DNA from: Butyrivibrio sp. NC2007
GTDB lineage: Bacteria; Bacillota; Clostridia; Lachnospirales; Lachnospiraceae
Length of the DNA stretch: 64,000 nt
Reading direction: 5' to 3'
NCBI RefSeq assembly: GCF_000421405.1
Contig: NZ_ATWY01000011.1
Coordinates: 1 to 64,000, forward strand
Made by a program: the position numbers and the translations under genes. Under the pieces are notes generated by a model, which was not told the DNA's origin, ran no database searches, and saw nothing but the letters and a program-made list of their open reading frames with translations. Positions 7,652-16,237 of the stretch are shown one piece after another (positions within the stretch are counted from its first letter, which is position 1; the number at the start of each line of letters is the position of its first letter).

Positions 7652-8051
7652 CAGAAACAATTTCATCTCCATCGTCTGTATCAGCTTTACACTTATCGTA
7701 TGCGGTAAGCTTCTGCTCGAAAAGAGTACAGGATTTATCGACAGATATTATACCGAGAATATTTTTACCTGCTTGGGAATCTCGGTGCTGGCGACCTTCG
7801 TACTTTCGCTTCACTATTATCTGCAGCGCTTTCCGTTCATACCCGTGGTGATCGGGCAGTACCTTGCGCTAATAGGCTTTGTCTTTTTGTGCATCTGGAT
7901 CATGGGACATTTTACGGAAAATGCTCCATCAGCCTACAAAGACATGTTCGTTTCGGTGACGATTCCCTATGTAGCAGGGGCAATTGTATACTACATAAGT
8001 TTCTTCAGACAGATTAAAAGAGCTAACGAAGTATTTTCCAATCTTGAGTAG
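7638..8051 (+). CDS. DUF3021 family membrane protein
   Basis: 137 aa with four predicted membrane helices (near residues 8-25, 42-60, 68-90, 106-125), the normal size and topology of DUF3021. GGGAGG precedes the ATG inside the end of the LytTR gene, showing translational coupling. Likely the membrane-bound modulator of that LytTR protein, by analogy with other inhibitor/LytTR pairs; the signal is unknown. Confidence 0.88.
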   Translation: MKLINRNNFISIVCISFTLIVCGKLLLEKSTGFIDRYYTENIFTCLGISVLATFVLSLHYYLQRFPFIPVVIGQYLALIGFVFLCIWIMGHFTENAPSAYKDMFVSVTIPYVAGAIVYYISFFRQIKRANEVFSNLE

Positions 8052-8183
8052 CCTTTCATGTAAAAAGAAATGTTTTTTATAACGATTACATGTTTACTTT
8101 ATACAATATTTATAATCATTGTGTATACTTATAAATAGTGTAGTCGTTGTAAGAAATTTTCATGTTTTATATGGAGGTATATC

Positions 8184-10229
8184 ATGAGTGACAATACGTC
8201 TAAGAAAGCAGGCGCATCACCAAAGGCAATCAGTGCTAGGATTTCTGCACTGTTTGTTGCAATGCTTCTCATCACAATCCTGGTAGCTGAGGGAATCACA
8301 TTTTCTCTTGGTTATTCAATGATCAAGGATCTTATTTACAATTCTTTGGAAAACGAGGTTTCTGTAGATGCCAGTAAGGTAAACAGAGAGCTCAATTCTA
8401 CATTCTATTACCTCAACGCTGTGGCAGATGCAGTTGAACAGAATGAATTTTCCTCCAATGAAGAAATAATGGGATATCTTGCGGGGACAGTCGGCAGATA
8501 CGCGCTTCTTCCAACCGGCACGTATGTAATGCTTAATGATAAGACATTTTTGTATCCGGCTGACCCGACATATGAAATAGAAGATTGTACAGAAAATGTT
8601 ATGTACAAGGAAGCAATGACGTACACAAACAGCTGGTTCTATTACTATGATGTTCCTTATTTTGATAAGGTCACAGGCGGGCTTTGTGCATCTGTTATAA
8701 GACGTGTTCATCTTAAGGATGGCAGAGAAGGTGCTTTTGCAGCCGATATGTTCTTATCAAGTGTTCAGGAAGAGCTTGGTAACGTTAAGATATATCAGAC
8801 CGGCGGAGCTATGATGATCACAAGTCAGGGGCTTTTGCTTACTTATAAAAATGCTGATGTTTGCGGAAGTAATGTAGCTGATATTCAGGATGATCCGTTC
8901 CTGACCGCTATTGGCAAGTATGTAGCAGAAGAGTCGGGAAAAGAGACTCATGAAGTAGTCAATGCCAAGATAAACGGAGAAAAGTATTATCTCGCTGCTT
9001 CCCAGGTAAGTGGTACTGACTGGTTCGTAATAGTTTATGCTAAGCAAAAAGAGGTGCTCTCAGCACTTATCAGCCTTGTTGCTATTCTTGCAGTTGTTAT
9101 TGTGATTTCTGTTGCAGCTGTGATCATAATAATGAACATTGTTCTTAGAAAACTTATTAAGAACCCTGTTACAAGCCTCACAGGCAATATTGAAAAGATT
9201 TCGAACGGTGACTTCACTGTTGACATATCATCTAACGGTGATGACGAAATTGCATATATGAACAATGCCATGGGCGACTTTGTCAATGGTATGAGAACGT
9301 CCCTGAGTGAAATTAAAGATGTTTCCGGCAGACTTCTTGATGATGCACAGAACTCCAAGAGTACAGCTGAAGACCTTGAGGGAGCAGCTAACGAGCAGTC
9401 GGCCAGCATGAATCAGATTCGTGAAAACATTGAAAACATGGCCCAGGCTGTCAATGAAGTTGCAGAAAATGCTACAGTCCTTGCTCAGACAGTTGCTAAT
9501 GTAACAGAGCAGGAGCAGCAGATTGAGGAAACAATGAACGAGCTTGTTTCCAAGGCTGATTCCGGACAGCATGAGATGGCAGGTGTCGCAAACGGAATGA
9601 ACGATATTGTTGATTCCATGAAGGATATGGCAGATGCAGTTTCAAGTGTTGATGAGGCTGCTGAGAAGATCAATCAGATCGTTGATCTTATCAACTCCAT
9701 TTCTTCACAGACTAATCTTTTGTCACTCAATGCCAGCATTGAGGCTGCAAGAGCCGGTGAGGCAGGAAAGGGCTTTGCTGTTGTTGCTCAGGAGATCGGA
9801 CAGCTTGCTCAGAACTCAGCAGACGCTACAAAGCAGATTGCAGACATTATCAAAGACATGTCAGCAAGAGTACAGCAGCTTTCGGAGAAATCTGAGACCA
9901 ATACTCAGATGATCAACTCAAGTGCTGAATCTATCAATAATGCGGCTTCTACATTTAAGGAAATCACACAGCAGCTGTCAGAAGCCAATGATACACTTAC
10001 CATTATTGCCGGACAGATGGAGAAGGTTAATGATGTAGCAACAAATATGGCATCAGTTTCTGAAGAGCAGTCGGCATCAACTCAGGAAATTGCCGACAAT
10101 GTTGAAAGAGTTACAGAAGCTGCCAAGGGTGTTGCATCATCCTCAGAGCTTGTTGCTAGTGCAGCATCTTCAGTATCTGAGGCGGTTGATACCATCAACG
10201 GAAACCTTGAGAGATTTACAATTCAGTAA
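8184..10229 (+). CDS. Methyl-accepting chemotaxis protein
   Basis: 681 aa. Membrane helix near residues 20-42, an extracytoplasmic Cache-type sensor region (about 43-290), a second membrane helix near 292-315, HAMP (about 316-370), then a long coiled coil whose tip carries the conserved [20 protein letters not shown] followed by [15 protein letters not shown], which contacts CheA and CheW. No C-terminal CheR-binding pentapeptide is seen. The ligand is unknown. GGAGG precedes the ATG. No che genes are nearby, so this is an orphan receptor gene. Confidence 0.93.
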   Translation: MSDNTSKKAGASPKAISARISALFVAMLLITILVAEGITFSLGYSMIKDLIYNSLENEVSVDASKVNRELNSTFYYLNAVADAVEQNEFSSNEEIMGYLAGTVGRYALLPTGTYVMLNDKTFLYPADPTYEIEDCTENVMYKEAMTYTNSWFYYYDVPYFDKVTGGLCASVIRRVHLKDGREGAFAADMFLSSVQEELGNVKIYQTGGAMMITSQGLLLTYKNADVCGSNVADIQDDPFLTAIGKYVAEESGKETHEVVNAKINGEKYYLAASQVSGTDWFVIVYAKQKEVLSALISLVAILAVVIVISVAAVIIIMNIVLRKLIKNPVTSLTGNIEKISNGDFTVDISSNGDDEIAYMNNAMGDFVNGMRTSLSEIKDVSGRLLDDAQNSKSTAEDLEGAANEQSASMNQIRENIENMAQAVNEVAENATVLAQTVANVTEQEQQIEETMNELVSKADSGQHEMAGVANGMNDIVDSMKDMADAVSSVDEAAEKINQIVDLINSISSQTNLLSLNASIEAARAGEAGKGFAVVAQEIGQLAQNSADATKQIADIIKDMSARVQQLSEKSETNTQMINSSAESINNAASTFKEITQQLSEANDTLTIIAGQMEKVNDVATNMASVSEEQSASTQEIADNVERVTEAAKGVASSSELVASAASSVSEAVDTINGNLERFTIQ

Positions 10230-10323
10230 AACAGAGCATGCGAATATGAAAAAGGCTGTGGCTTGGTAAATCTGCTGACAACAATGCTGCTGCGAAAAAA
10301 GTGCATAAGTATCTGACAGAGAA

Positions 10324-10352
10324 GGCATACCAATAAGTGGTATGTCTTTTTT
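10324..10352 (+). terminator. Rho-independent terminator after the chemoreceptor gene
   Basis: GGCATACCA/TGGTATGTC stem (one G-T pair) with a five-base loop and a TTTTTT run, about 95 bp after the stop codon. Confidence 0.75.
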
Positions 10353-10362
10353 GTAAATGCAA

Positions 10363-10406
10363 TTGACAATACGCAATGTGTATGAAATAATATACGCGTT
10401 GAGTAT
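10363..10406 (+). promoter_or_regulatory. Promoter with two operator-like repeats before the small HTH gene
   Basis: TTGACA (10363-10368), 17 bp, then AATAAT (10386-10391). Two 15-bp near-copies, ATACGCAATGTGTAT (10369-10383) and ATACGCGTTGAGTAT (10392-10406), flank the -10. Each has ATAC/GTAT ends in inverted order, as expected for a dimeric regulator, probably the HTH protein encoded just downstream. Confidence 0.6.
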
Positions 10407-10446
10407 AGAAATTTGTTTGTTGATTGACTGATAGGGGGATACAGAG

Positions 10447-10662
10447 ATGGATAGCAGAGAATACCTGATTGAATTAAGAAATCGCACAGGAATGTCGAGG
10501 AAGGAATTCTGCACATATTTTGAGATTCCATATCGCACGCTACAGGACTGGGAACTGGGAAATAGAAAGATGCCTGATTATCTCCTTAGATTGATGGCAT
10601 ATAAGATTGAAATGGAAAAGCTTGTAGAGAGCAAAGAAGATACTAAAAGAAATGGAGATTAA
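10447..10662 (+). CDS. Small Xre/Cro-type helix-turn-helix protein
   Basis: 71 aa. Residues 5-50 hold a helix-turn-helix (LRNRTGMSRKEFCTYFEIP then RTLQDWELGNRKMPDYLLRL), a layout seen in small phage- or plasmid-type repressors. AGGGGG lies upstream of the ATG. The promoter ahead of it has a pair of dyad-like operators overlapping the -10, so autoregulation is likely. The gene that follows by six bases is of unknown function and may be its partner. Confidence 0.85.
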   Translation: MDSREYLIELRNRTGMSRKEFCTYFEIPYRTLQDWELGNRKMPDYLLRLMAYKIEMEKLVESKEDTKRNGD

Positions 10663-10668
10663 TTATTA

Positions 10669-11217
10669 GTGAAACAATTTGATTTAGAAAAAGTGGAAAC
10701 AGCGCTTACATTTGTTGAGCGCATAGCAGATGGGAAAAATCCCATTAATAACGATATAGCTGATAAGGCTGATGTAATGAATGATCCTGTCATTATCAGA
10801 AGCATGTTTTTTGTAAAAGATGTATTGGCAGAGCTTAAGGATAACAACGGAATTATTGGGAAAACCGGTGGAAACAAGAAAAAAGAATTCCCGATAGAAA
10901 CGCTTGATAGCTTTAGGTATTCAGAGGTTAAGACAATTACAAGACTGACTGAGCAATTGAATTCCGGAATCGATGAGTCGGTATATAAGAAATTATCATA
11001 CAGAACAATAACAGACTGGCTTAAGAGAAATGGCTATCTGATTGAAACAGAAGACAGCAAGCTGGGCAAGAAAGTCACACTTACCACAGAAAAAGCTCAG
11101 GCTATCGGTATAACACATTCATTGCAAACAAGCATGAGTGGAAACTCATATTACAGAATTGAATATGATAGAACCGGACAGGAATTTGTTGTGCAGAATC
11201 TGCCGTCAATGCTTTGA
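10669..11217 (+). CDS. Conserved hypothetical protein, possible partner of the HTH protein
   Basis: 182 aa, soluble, not recognised. The C-terminal half (from about residue 100) looks like a winged helix: SYRTITDWLKRNGYLIETED and then a strand pair TLTTEKAQAIGITHS. A GTG start is used, with GGAG about 11 bases upstream. It sits six bases after the small HTH gene in an operon. Function unknown; a nucleic-acid-binding accessory to the HTH protein is a reasonable guess and no more. Confidence 0.6.
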   Translation: MKQFDLEKVETALTFVERIADGKNPINNDIADKADVMNDPVIIRSMFFVKDVLAELKDNNGIIGKTGGNKKKEFPIETLDSFRYSEVKTITRLTEQLNSGIDESVYKKLSYRTITDWLKRNGYLIETEDSKLGKKVTLTTEKAQAIGITHSLQTSMSGNSYYRIEYDRTGQEFVVQNLPSML

Positions 11218-11237
11218 ATGCTCTGAATGCTGTATGA

Positions 11238-11274
11238 TTGACTAAGAATATTTATTATGCTATATATAGCATAA
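11238..11274 (+). promoter_or_regulatory. Promoter with 20-bp perfect palindrome on the -10
   Basis: TTGACT (11238-11243), 17 bp, TATATA (11261-11266). The palindrome TTATGCTATATATAGCATAA (11255-11274) is perfect over 20 bp and centred on the -10, an arrangement typical of autorepressing antitoxins. Confidence 0.7.
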
Positions 11275-11293
11275 AGAAAGGAGGCAGGCATAT

Positions 11294-11593
11294 ATGAGTG
11301 ACTTACAAGAACTAACCAATGAATTGATGCAGGATCCTGATTTTAAAAAGGAGTATGAAGCGCTTCAGCCGGAAATGAATATTACAAGAGCTATACTAGA
11401 TGCGCGTATACGAGCCGGCATGACGCAAATGGAATTGGCGGAGAAAAGTGGAATTAGTCAGGCTGATATATGTCGTCTCGAGAAGGGAACAAGGAATCCA
11501 AGTATAGCTCTTTTGAAACGCCTTGCGGAAGCGATGGACAGTACACTCAGGATAGAGTTTGTTCCGAAAAAATATAAACAAAGAAATACGTAA
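11294..11593 (+). CDS. HigA-like Xre-family antitoxin/regulator, apparently solitary
   Basis: 99 aa. An acidic N-terminal arm (DPDFKKEYEAL) precedes a classical HTH_3 domain (ILDARIRAGMTQMELAEKSGISQADICRLEKGTRNPSIALLKRLAEAM) and a short strand ending IEFVPK, the standard architecture of HigA antitoxins. HigA genes usually follow a RelE/HigB toxin gene; the gene upstream does not look like one. AAGGAGG precedes the ATG, and the promoter carries a perfect palindrome over the -10. It may be an antitoxin left behind after toxin loss or a free-standing repressor. Confidence 0.85.
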   Translation: MSDLQELTNELMQDPDFKKEYEALQPEMNITRAILDARIRAGMTQMELAEKSGISQADICRLEKGTRNPSIALLKRLAEAMDSTLRIEFVPKKYKQRNT

Positions 11594-11600
11594 TCATTTG

Positions 11601-11636
11601 CCTTCTAATACTGCATATGTTAGTATTAGAAGGTCT
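11601..11636 (+). terminator. Terminator-like hairpin after the HigA-like gene
   Basis: CCTTCTAATACT/AGTATTAGAAGG, a 12-bp perfect stem with a nine-base loop, followed by only a short T stretch (TCTTT). Confidence 0.6.
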
Positions 11637-11806
11637 TTAAATATAAAGAAAGAGCGCTTTGCGTATAGGTGAAGGGATGTTTATCAGATAATTTGGCTTA
11701 AGTGAACACAATGATTTTCGATGGCTGCTTACTGCAGCTGTTTTGTGTATGCTTAATCTGGATTATCATGCATTTCCGGCCTTATAATATAGGTCTATTT
11801 GTGTGA

Positions 11807-11838
11807 GTCTATTTTGCGTATGCAGAATAGGCTTTTTT
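11807..11838 (+). terminator. Intrinsic terminator directly ahead of the GNAT gene
   Basis: GTCTATTTTGC/GCAGAATAGGC forms an 11-bp stem (two G-T pairs) with GTAT loop and a six-T run. It ends about 35 bp before the GNAT start, and a TATAAT lies only about 20 bp upstream (11783-11788), so it may be a leader attenuator or end a very short transcript. Confidence 0.65.
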
Positions 11839-11872
11839 GTTTGCGGTGGCAGATGAAACGGGAGGAAATTTG

Positions 11873-12394
11873 ATGACAGACAGAAAGATCAGGATTGTTC
11901 CTTTTGATATGAAATATCTTGAGGACTATTACAAGAACTTTAACGAGGAGATTACCAAATATCAGTGGCCTGACCCCTTTGAGAGCATTGAGGATGCAAG
12001 AGCCATTCTTCAGGATTTTCTTGATGAGATGGAAAAAGAGGAAACTCTTGTTTTTGCCGTAGTTGACGCAGATGAGAGATTCGTCGGAAGCGTCGAAATG
12101 CACGGACTTTCAGGAGACTCTCCGGAACTTGGAGCGTGGATCATAGAATCCGAGCAGGGAAAGGACTATGCGTATGAAGCGCTGAAATACATTTTAGACT
12201 ATGCTAACAGTAAGTACGGCAAGACAGAGTTTTTCTACGAAGCCGATGTGCGAAATGCAGGTAGTAACAAATTGCTGAGCAAATTCGCTGAGAGCTACGT
12301 GATTGAAGCTCTCGATATAGAGGAGCTTGTAACGGATTCCGGAAAAGAGCTAAAACTTCAGGGAAACAGGCTGACAAGAAAGGAGATTGCATGA
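11873..12394 (+). CDS. GNAT-family N-acetyltransferase
   Basis: 173 aa in the normal size range for this fold. Readable elements are the first strand IRIVPFDMKYLEDYYKNF, the central FAVVDADERFVGSVEMHGL, and ELGAWIIESEQGKDYAYEALKYI, which occupies the acetyl-CoA loop position in the RimJ-like group. The ATG at 11873 has GGAGG seven bases upstream; a longer in-frame start would run into the preceding terminator. The stop overlaps the next start (ATGA), so it is coupled to the P-loop kinase gene. Acceptor unknown. Confidence 0.87.
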   Translation: MTDRKIRIVPFDMKYLEDYYKNFNEEITKYQWPDPFESIEDARAILQDFLDEMEKEETLVFAVVDADERFVGSVEMHGLSGDSPELGAWIIESEQGKDYAYEALKYILDYANSKYGKTEFFYEADVRNAGSNKLLSKFAESYVIEALDIEELVTDSGKELKLQGNRLTRKEIA

Positions 12395-13149
12395 ATTATT
12401 TTGTTGAAGGATTACAGGGAAGTGGCAAAAGCACACTTGTAAGGCGGCTCTCGGAGAAGTATCATGACTACAAGGCTGTTTGTGAGGGCGATTATTCTCC
12501 TGTGGAGCTTGCGTGGTGTGCTTATGTTGATAAGAAAACCTATGCAGGCATTCTTGATAAGTACAGCGATATCCGCAGTGAGATCATGGAAAAGAGCTAT
12601 GAAGAAGATGACCACATGATCATCTGCTACACTAAGATCATTACCGATATTCCGGGATTCCATAAGGATCTGGAGCAGTATGAGATATATAACGGGAATC
12701 TTGAACCGGACAGTTTCAGAGAAATTGTCTTAAAGAGATTTCGGAACTGGAGCGGAGATAAGTATATTTTTGAGTGTTCTCTTTTTCAAAATATAGTAGA
12801 GGACATGATATTGTTTCGGAATTGCAGCGATCAGGAGATTATTGACTTCTACAAGAAAGTGAAGGAAGCTCTTGCCGGCAAGGAATATCAGATAATGTAT
12901 ATCCGAACTGAAGACATAGCATCAAACATCGATGTTATAAGGAAAGAAAGGTCAGATGACAAGGGCAATGAGATGTGGTTTCCACTGATGAAGAGCTATT
13001 TTGATAATTCACCTTACGCTCGGGAAAAGAGCCTGTCAGGCACCGATGCTTTACTAGACCATTTCAGGCACAGGCAGGAGCTGGAACTTAGGATCTGCAG
13101 AGAAGTATTTGAGGGGAAATACTTACTGCTTAAGTCAAAGGAGTTTTAG
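12391..13149 (+). CDS. P-loop NTPase/kinase-like protein
   Basis: 252 aa. Walker A is at the very start: FVEGLQGSGKSTLVRRL (residues 4-20). The rest resembles small-molecule or nucleoside kinases: YIFECSLFQNIVEDMIL in the Walker B/substrate region and a basic segment (RKERSDDKG) that could act as the lid. Cytoplasmic, substrate unknown. It is coupled to the GNAT gene; such acetyltransferase-kinase pairs are sometimes linked to resistance to small toxic compounds, which is only a hint here. Confidence 0.8.
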   Translation: MNYFVEGLQGSGKSTLVRRLSEKYHDYKAVCEGDYSPVELAWCAYVDKKTYAGILDKYSDIRSEIMEKSYEEDDHMIICYTKIITDIPGFHKDLEQYEIYNGNLEPDSFREIVLKRFRNWSGDKYIFECSLFQNIVEDMILFRNCSDQEIIDFYKKVKEALAGKEYQIMYIRTEDIASNIDVIRKERSDDKGNEMWFPLMKSYFDNSPYAREKSLSGTDALLDHFRHRQELELRICREVFEGKYLLLKSKEF

Positions 13150-13195
13150 CAGAAGAGAATGAGTAAACTGCAGATGTAATAGTTGGAGGGATGCA

Positions 13196-13642
13196 ATGTC
13201 AGATACTGTATGCAAGATAATACCTGCAGATCCAAATACCAAAATATCACCGGACAAAATGGATGCTGCAAGAAAGTATGTTGAAGATATTCTGAAGTGT
13301 GATTCGGTAAACGTACAGTATTCGGATGACCCGAAGTTCATAGACTGCGGAAGTAATCTGGAGAGGATAAAATGTCCATTATGTGGCAGGAAATTAGGCT
13401 TTGACTGGTGGCAAGGAGCTATGAGCGCTGCGTCCAAAAGCTCTTTTACCGGACTCGACGTAGTCCTTCCTTGCTGTAATAAAGAGTCATCACTCAATGA
13501 GTTGGATTATGACTTTAAATGCGGGTTTGCGAGCTGCGAAATAGATATTGTCAATCCGGCGAAAGATATAGATGATGAGCTGATTGAAGCTATCAGCAAG
13601 CTTTTGGCTTGTGATATCAGTGTGGTGATTGCCCGGTATTAA
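13196..13642 (+). CDS. Conserved hypothetical protein with cysteine pairs
   Basis: 148 aa, soluble. It has CPLCGRKLGFDWW (about residues 60-72) and PCCNKES (about 98-104), enough to build a zinc-ribbon-like site, plus further cysteines at CGFASCE. I do not recognise a named family. GGAGGG precedes the ATG. It sits alone between a kinase-like gene and a DNA-glycosylase-like gene, and its role is unknown. Confidence 0.7.
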   Translation: MSDTVCKIIPADPNTKISPDKMDAARKYVEDILKCDSVNVQYSDDPKFIDCGSNLERIKCPLCGRKLGFDWWQGAMSAASKSSFTGLDVVLPCCNKESSLNELDYDFKCGFASCEIDIVNPAKDIDDELIEAISKLLACDISVVIARY

Positions 13643-13671
13643 ACGAATCATATGAATAAGGGGTTGGGGAT

Positions 13672-14865
13672 ATGCTTACAATTACAAAACAGCAGGCAAC
13701 GCAGTTTATCCTTGCCAAGCAGGGGCTGATCGGTTCGTATCGGTTTGCAGGGAAGAATGGTGCTTATGATTATATACGTCAGGCAGGATGTATTCAGTTT
13801 GACCCTGTTGATGTTTGTGGCAAGAATGCTGAGCTGACATTGCAGTCCAGAGTTAAAGGCTTTAAGAAATCCATGCTTTGGGAGCTGTTGTATGAGGACC
13901 GTAAGCTCGTAGACTATGTGGATAAAGAACTGTCGATATGGCCCGCGCAGGACTGGCCGTATTTTGCTTCCTTCAGAGAGCGCAGCCTACGGATGAGTGA
14001 TACTTTCGAGGGCTTGCAGGAACTAAAAGAGGAGGCGGTATCTTTCATCAGAGAGCATGGCACTGTCTGCAGCGATACATTGCCAATCGAGGGTGAGATC
14101 TACTGGCACTCTTCGATGCACTGGAGCGGTAACTGGCAAAAAAAGTCTCAGGCCGCCAGATCGGTCCTGGAGCAGCTCTATACCGACGGTGAACTGATCA
14201 TTCATCATAAAAAAGGAAGCCGTAAGTATTATGACCTTGCGGAGAAATATCTTCCTGCAACATTGCTAAAAGCTGACAATCCTTGCAAAGATGAGTTCGA
14301 GTTTATTTCCTGGCGCGTTCTGCGTAGGATCGGGGCTGTAGGTCTTTTGTGGGATAAGAGCAGTACGGCTTTTTTGGGCATTGACCTGAAAGCAGATTTG
14401 AGGAAAAAAGTACTCTCAAACCTGTCTACCGATAAAAAGATCGGATCTGTTATGGTAGAGGGGATAAAGGTACCTTTTTACTATCGCATCGAAGATGAAG
14501 CGCTCATGCAGGAAATCATTGCCGGGACTGCTGACTTGAAACCAAGGATGTGTTTTATTGCACCGCTTGATCCTCTTATGTGGGATAAGGCTTTGATACT
14601 GGCGCTGTGGGATTTCAGATACTCGTGGGAGATATACACACCTGCTGTAAAAAGAAAGTATGGCTATTATACACTTCCCATCATATACGGAGATCGATTC
14701 GTCGGCCGGATTGAAGCTGTTCCGGATCGTAAGGAAGGTATTCTACAGGTCAAAGGTTTGTGGTGGGAGCCGGGAGTGCGGCAGACAAAAGCATTGAATC
14801 GTGAACTGGAACGGACACTTGGCCGTTTTGCCAAATTCAATGATTGCGAGAGCTTTCAGAAATGA
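13672..14865 (+). CDS. YcaQ/AlkX-type winged-helix DNA glycosylase
   Basis: 397 aa of the HTH_42 family. Known members (AlkZ, YcaQ/AlkX) unhook DNA interstrand crosslinks or remove bulky alkylated bases. The catalytic loop here reads GCIQFDPV, giving Gln42 and Asp44, the Q-x-D form assigned to the YcaQ-like branch. The rest follows the family: three tandem winged helices, SIWPAQDWPYF, and the late CFIAPLDPLMWDKALILALWDF with YYTLPIIYGDRFVGRIEAV. Cytoplasmic, probably acting alone. A downstream protease gene starts 25 bases later. Confidence 0.87.
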   Translation: MLTITKQQATQFILAKQGLIGSYRFAGKNGAYDYIRQAGCIQFDPVDVCGKNAELTLQSRVKGFKKSMLWELLYEDRKLVDYVDKELSIWPAQDWPYFASFRERSLRMSDTFEGLQELKEEAVSFIREHGTVCSDTLPIEGEIYWHSSMHWSGNWQKKSQAARSVLEQLYTDGELIIHHKKGSRKYYDLAEKYLPATLLKADNPCKDEFEFISWRVLRRIGAVGLLWDKSSTAFLGIDLKADLRKKVLSNLSTDKKIGSVMVEGIKVPFYYRIEDEALMQEIIAGTADLKPRMCFIAPLDPLMWDKALILALWDFRYSWEIYTPAVKRKYGYYTLPIIYGDRFVGRIEAVPDRKEGILQVKGLWWEPGVRQTKALNRELERTLGRFAKFNDCESFQK

Positions 14866-14890
14866 TATATCTAAATCGGAGGAGAAAAGT

Positions 14891-16126
14891 GTGACATATA
14901 CAGAGATATTTCAGGAAATAGGTAGTATCATGGCACATGATTCCGCTACTTATCCTGATTATGGCGCGGGGGATTATGAAAAGTATTTAAAAACAGTAAC
15001 CGACGACATGGACAGAAAAGAGTTTGTTCATGTAGTTCAGAAGTATTTGGCAGGTTTTAAGGTGTTTGCGCATATTGGCTTTTCAGATGCTGCTATGAAG
15101 AATGTTGGCTTCGCTGTTATGCGATACGAAGATGTGCTCTATGTTACGGAGGCAGATGGCGAAACCAGCCTTGTACCCGGTGATAGAATAACGAAGATTG
15201 ACGGTATGACTATTCCGGAGATAGCAGATAAAGAAAAGATCATGCTCATGGGCGAGGCTATGGAGCGTCAGGGTATGCTGTGGCCTTCAGTCATTAAGTT
15301 TTATAACACTTTGACAGTAGAGCATGGTGACGGCTCAGCAAAAGAGCTTTCGGTTAAACTTGGCACAAAATCTGAACCGGCAGAGAACTATTATTATAAA
15401 AGCTATGATAAGGACACTCTGTATTTAAGATTAGCGGATTTTGTTGATGCTGAGGCTATCAGTAAACTGTACGACGAATGCAGGCAGCAGCTCGACAGCT
15501 GCAGGAATCTGATAATTGACGTACGTGATAACGGTGGAGGGGCTGATGGAGCTTTTTTCCCGCTTTTCGAATACTGCTTTCCTGAGGGTGAGCCTGTTAG
15601 TAAATATGTCAGGCAGGAGTATCCGATTGCCATAAACTATTCAGAAAGGAACTGCGATGACAGACGCAGGCTCTTAAAAAGCTTTTTTGGTGATGTGATT
15701 CCCGATGATGTTAAGCCCATGGTTGATAAGATGCTCTCAGACCTTAAGGAAAAATATGGTAAAGGTCTGATCGAGGAGAAAGATGAGATGCCGCTTGATA
15801 TGTGCGGAAGAAAAAATCCCGAAAGGGTCTTTGTCATCACTGATGAGAGGTGCGGCTCTTCGGGTGATGCCTTTGTGGAAGCGATGTCTTTTTCACCGAA
15901 GGTAACCGTAGTGGGAAGGCCGACAAGCGGAATCACCGACTATTCCAACGTAAATATGGTTGAATTTGATGACTTTAAGCTGACTTATCCAACTTCCAGA
16001 GATACACGAATTGATCATGGCAAAGGCCTTGGTCAAAAGGGTGTACCTGTTGGTGTTTATATTCCGTGGAAGCCTGAGAATATCGGAAAAGACGTTGAAC
16101 TGGATTATGTGATGGATCAGATATAA
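14891..16126 (+). CDS. S41-family (C-terminal-processing-like) peptidase
   Basis: 411 aa. A PDZ-like region lies near residues 70-110 (VPGDRITKIDGM). The S41 protease core follows, with NLIIDVRDNGGG and VFVITDERCGSSGDAFVEAM carrying the catalytic-serine stretch, then PTSGITDYSN and the late GKGLGQKGVPVG. No signal peptide or membrane segment is visible, so it appears cytoplasmic, unlike most CtpA proteins. A GTG start is supported by GGAGGAG six bases upstream. Substrate unknown. Confidence 0.87.
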   Translation: MTYTEIFQEIGSIMAHDSATYPDYGAGDYEKYLKTVTDDMDRKEFVHVVQKYLAGFKVFAHIGFSDAAMKNVGFAVMRYEDVLYVTEADGETSLVPGDRITKIDGMTIPEIADKEKIMLMGEAMERQGMLWPSVIKFYNTLTVEHGDGSAKELSVKLGTKSEPAENYYYKSYDKDTLYLRLADFVDAEAISKLYDECRQQLDSCRNLIIDVRDNGGGADGAFFPLFEYCFPEGEPVSKYVRQEYPIAINYSERNCDDRRRLLKSFFGDVIPDDVKPMVDKMLSDLKEKYGKGLIEEKDEMPLDMCGRKNPERVFVITDERCGSSGDAFVEAMSFSPKVTVVGRPTSGITDYSNVNMVEFDDFKLTYPTSRDTRIDHGKGLGQKGVPVGVYIPWKPENIGKDVELDYVMDQI

Positions 16127-16237
16127 AATGCATTGTGATACAGAATGTACAGATTTTACAGAAAATACAGATTTGACATAAAATTAAGCATTGAGTATAT
16201 TAGAAATAGAAAAAGTAATAAACGTGGAGGAATGTCA

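Noticed and set aside
10669-11217. HigB/RelE-type toxin partner for the HigA-like gene
   Set aside because: Length and sequence do not fit the RelE fold; left as unknown.
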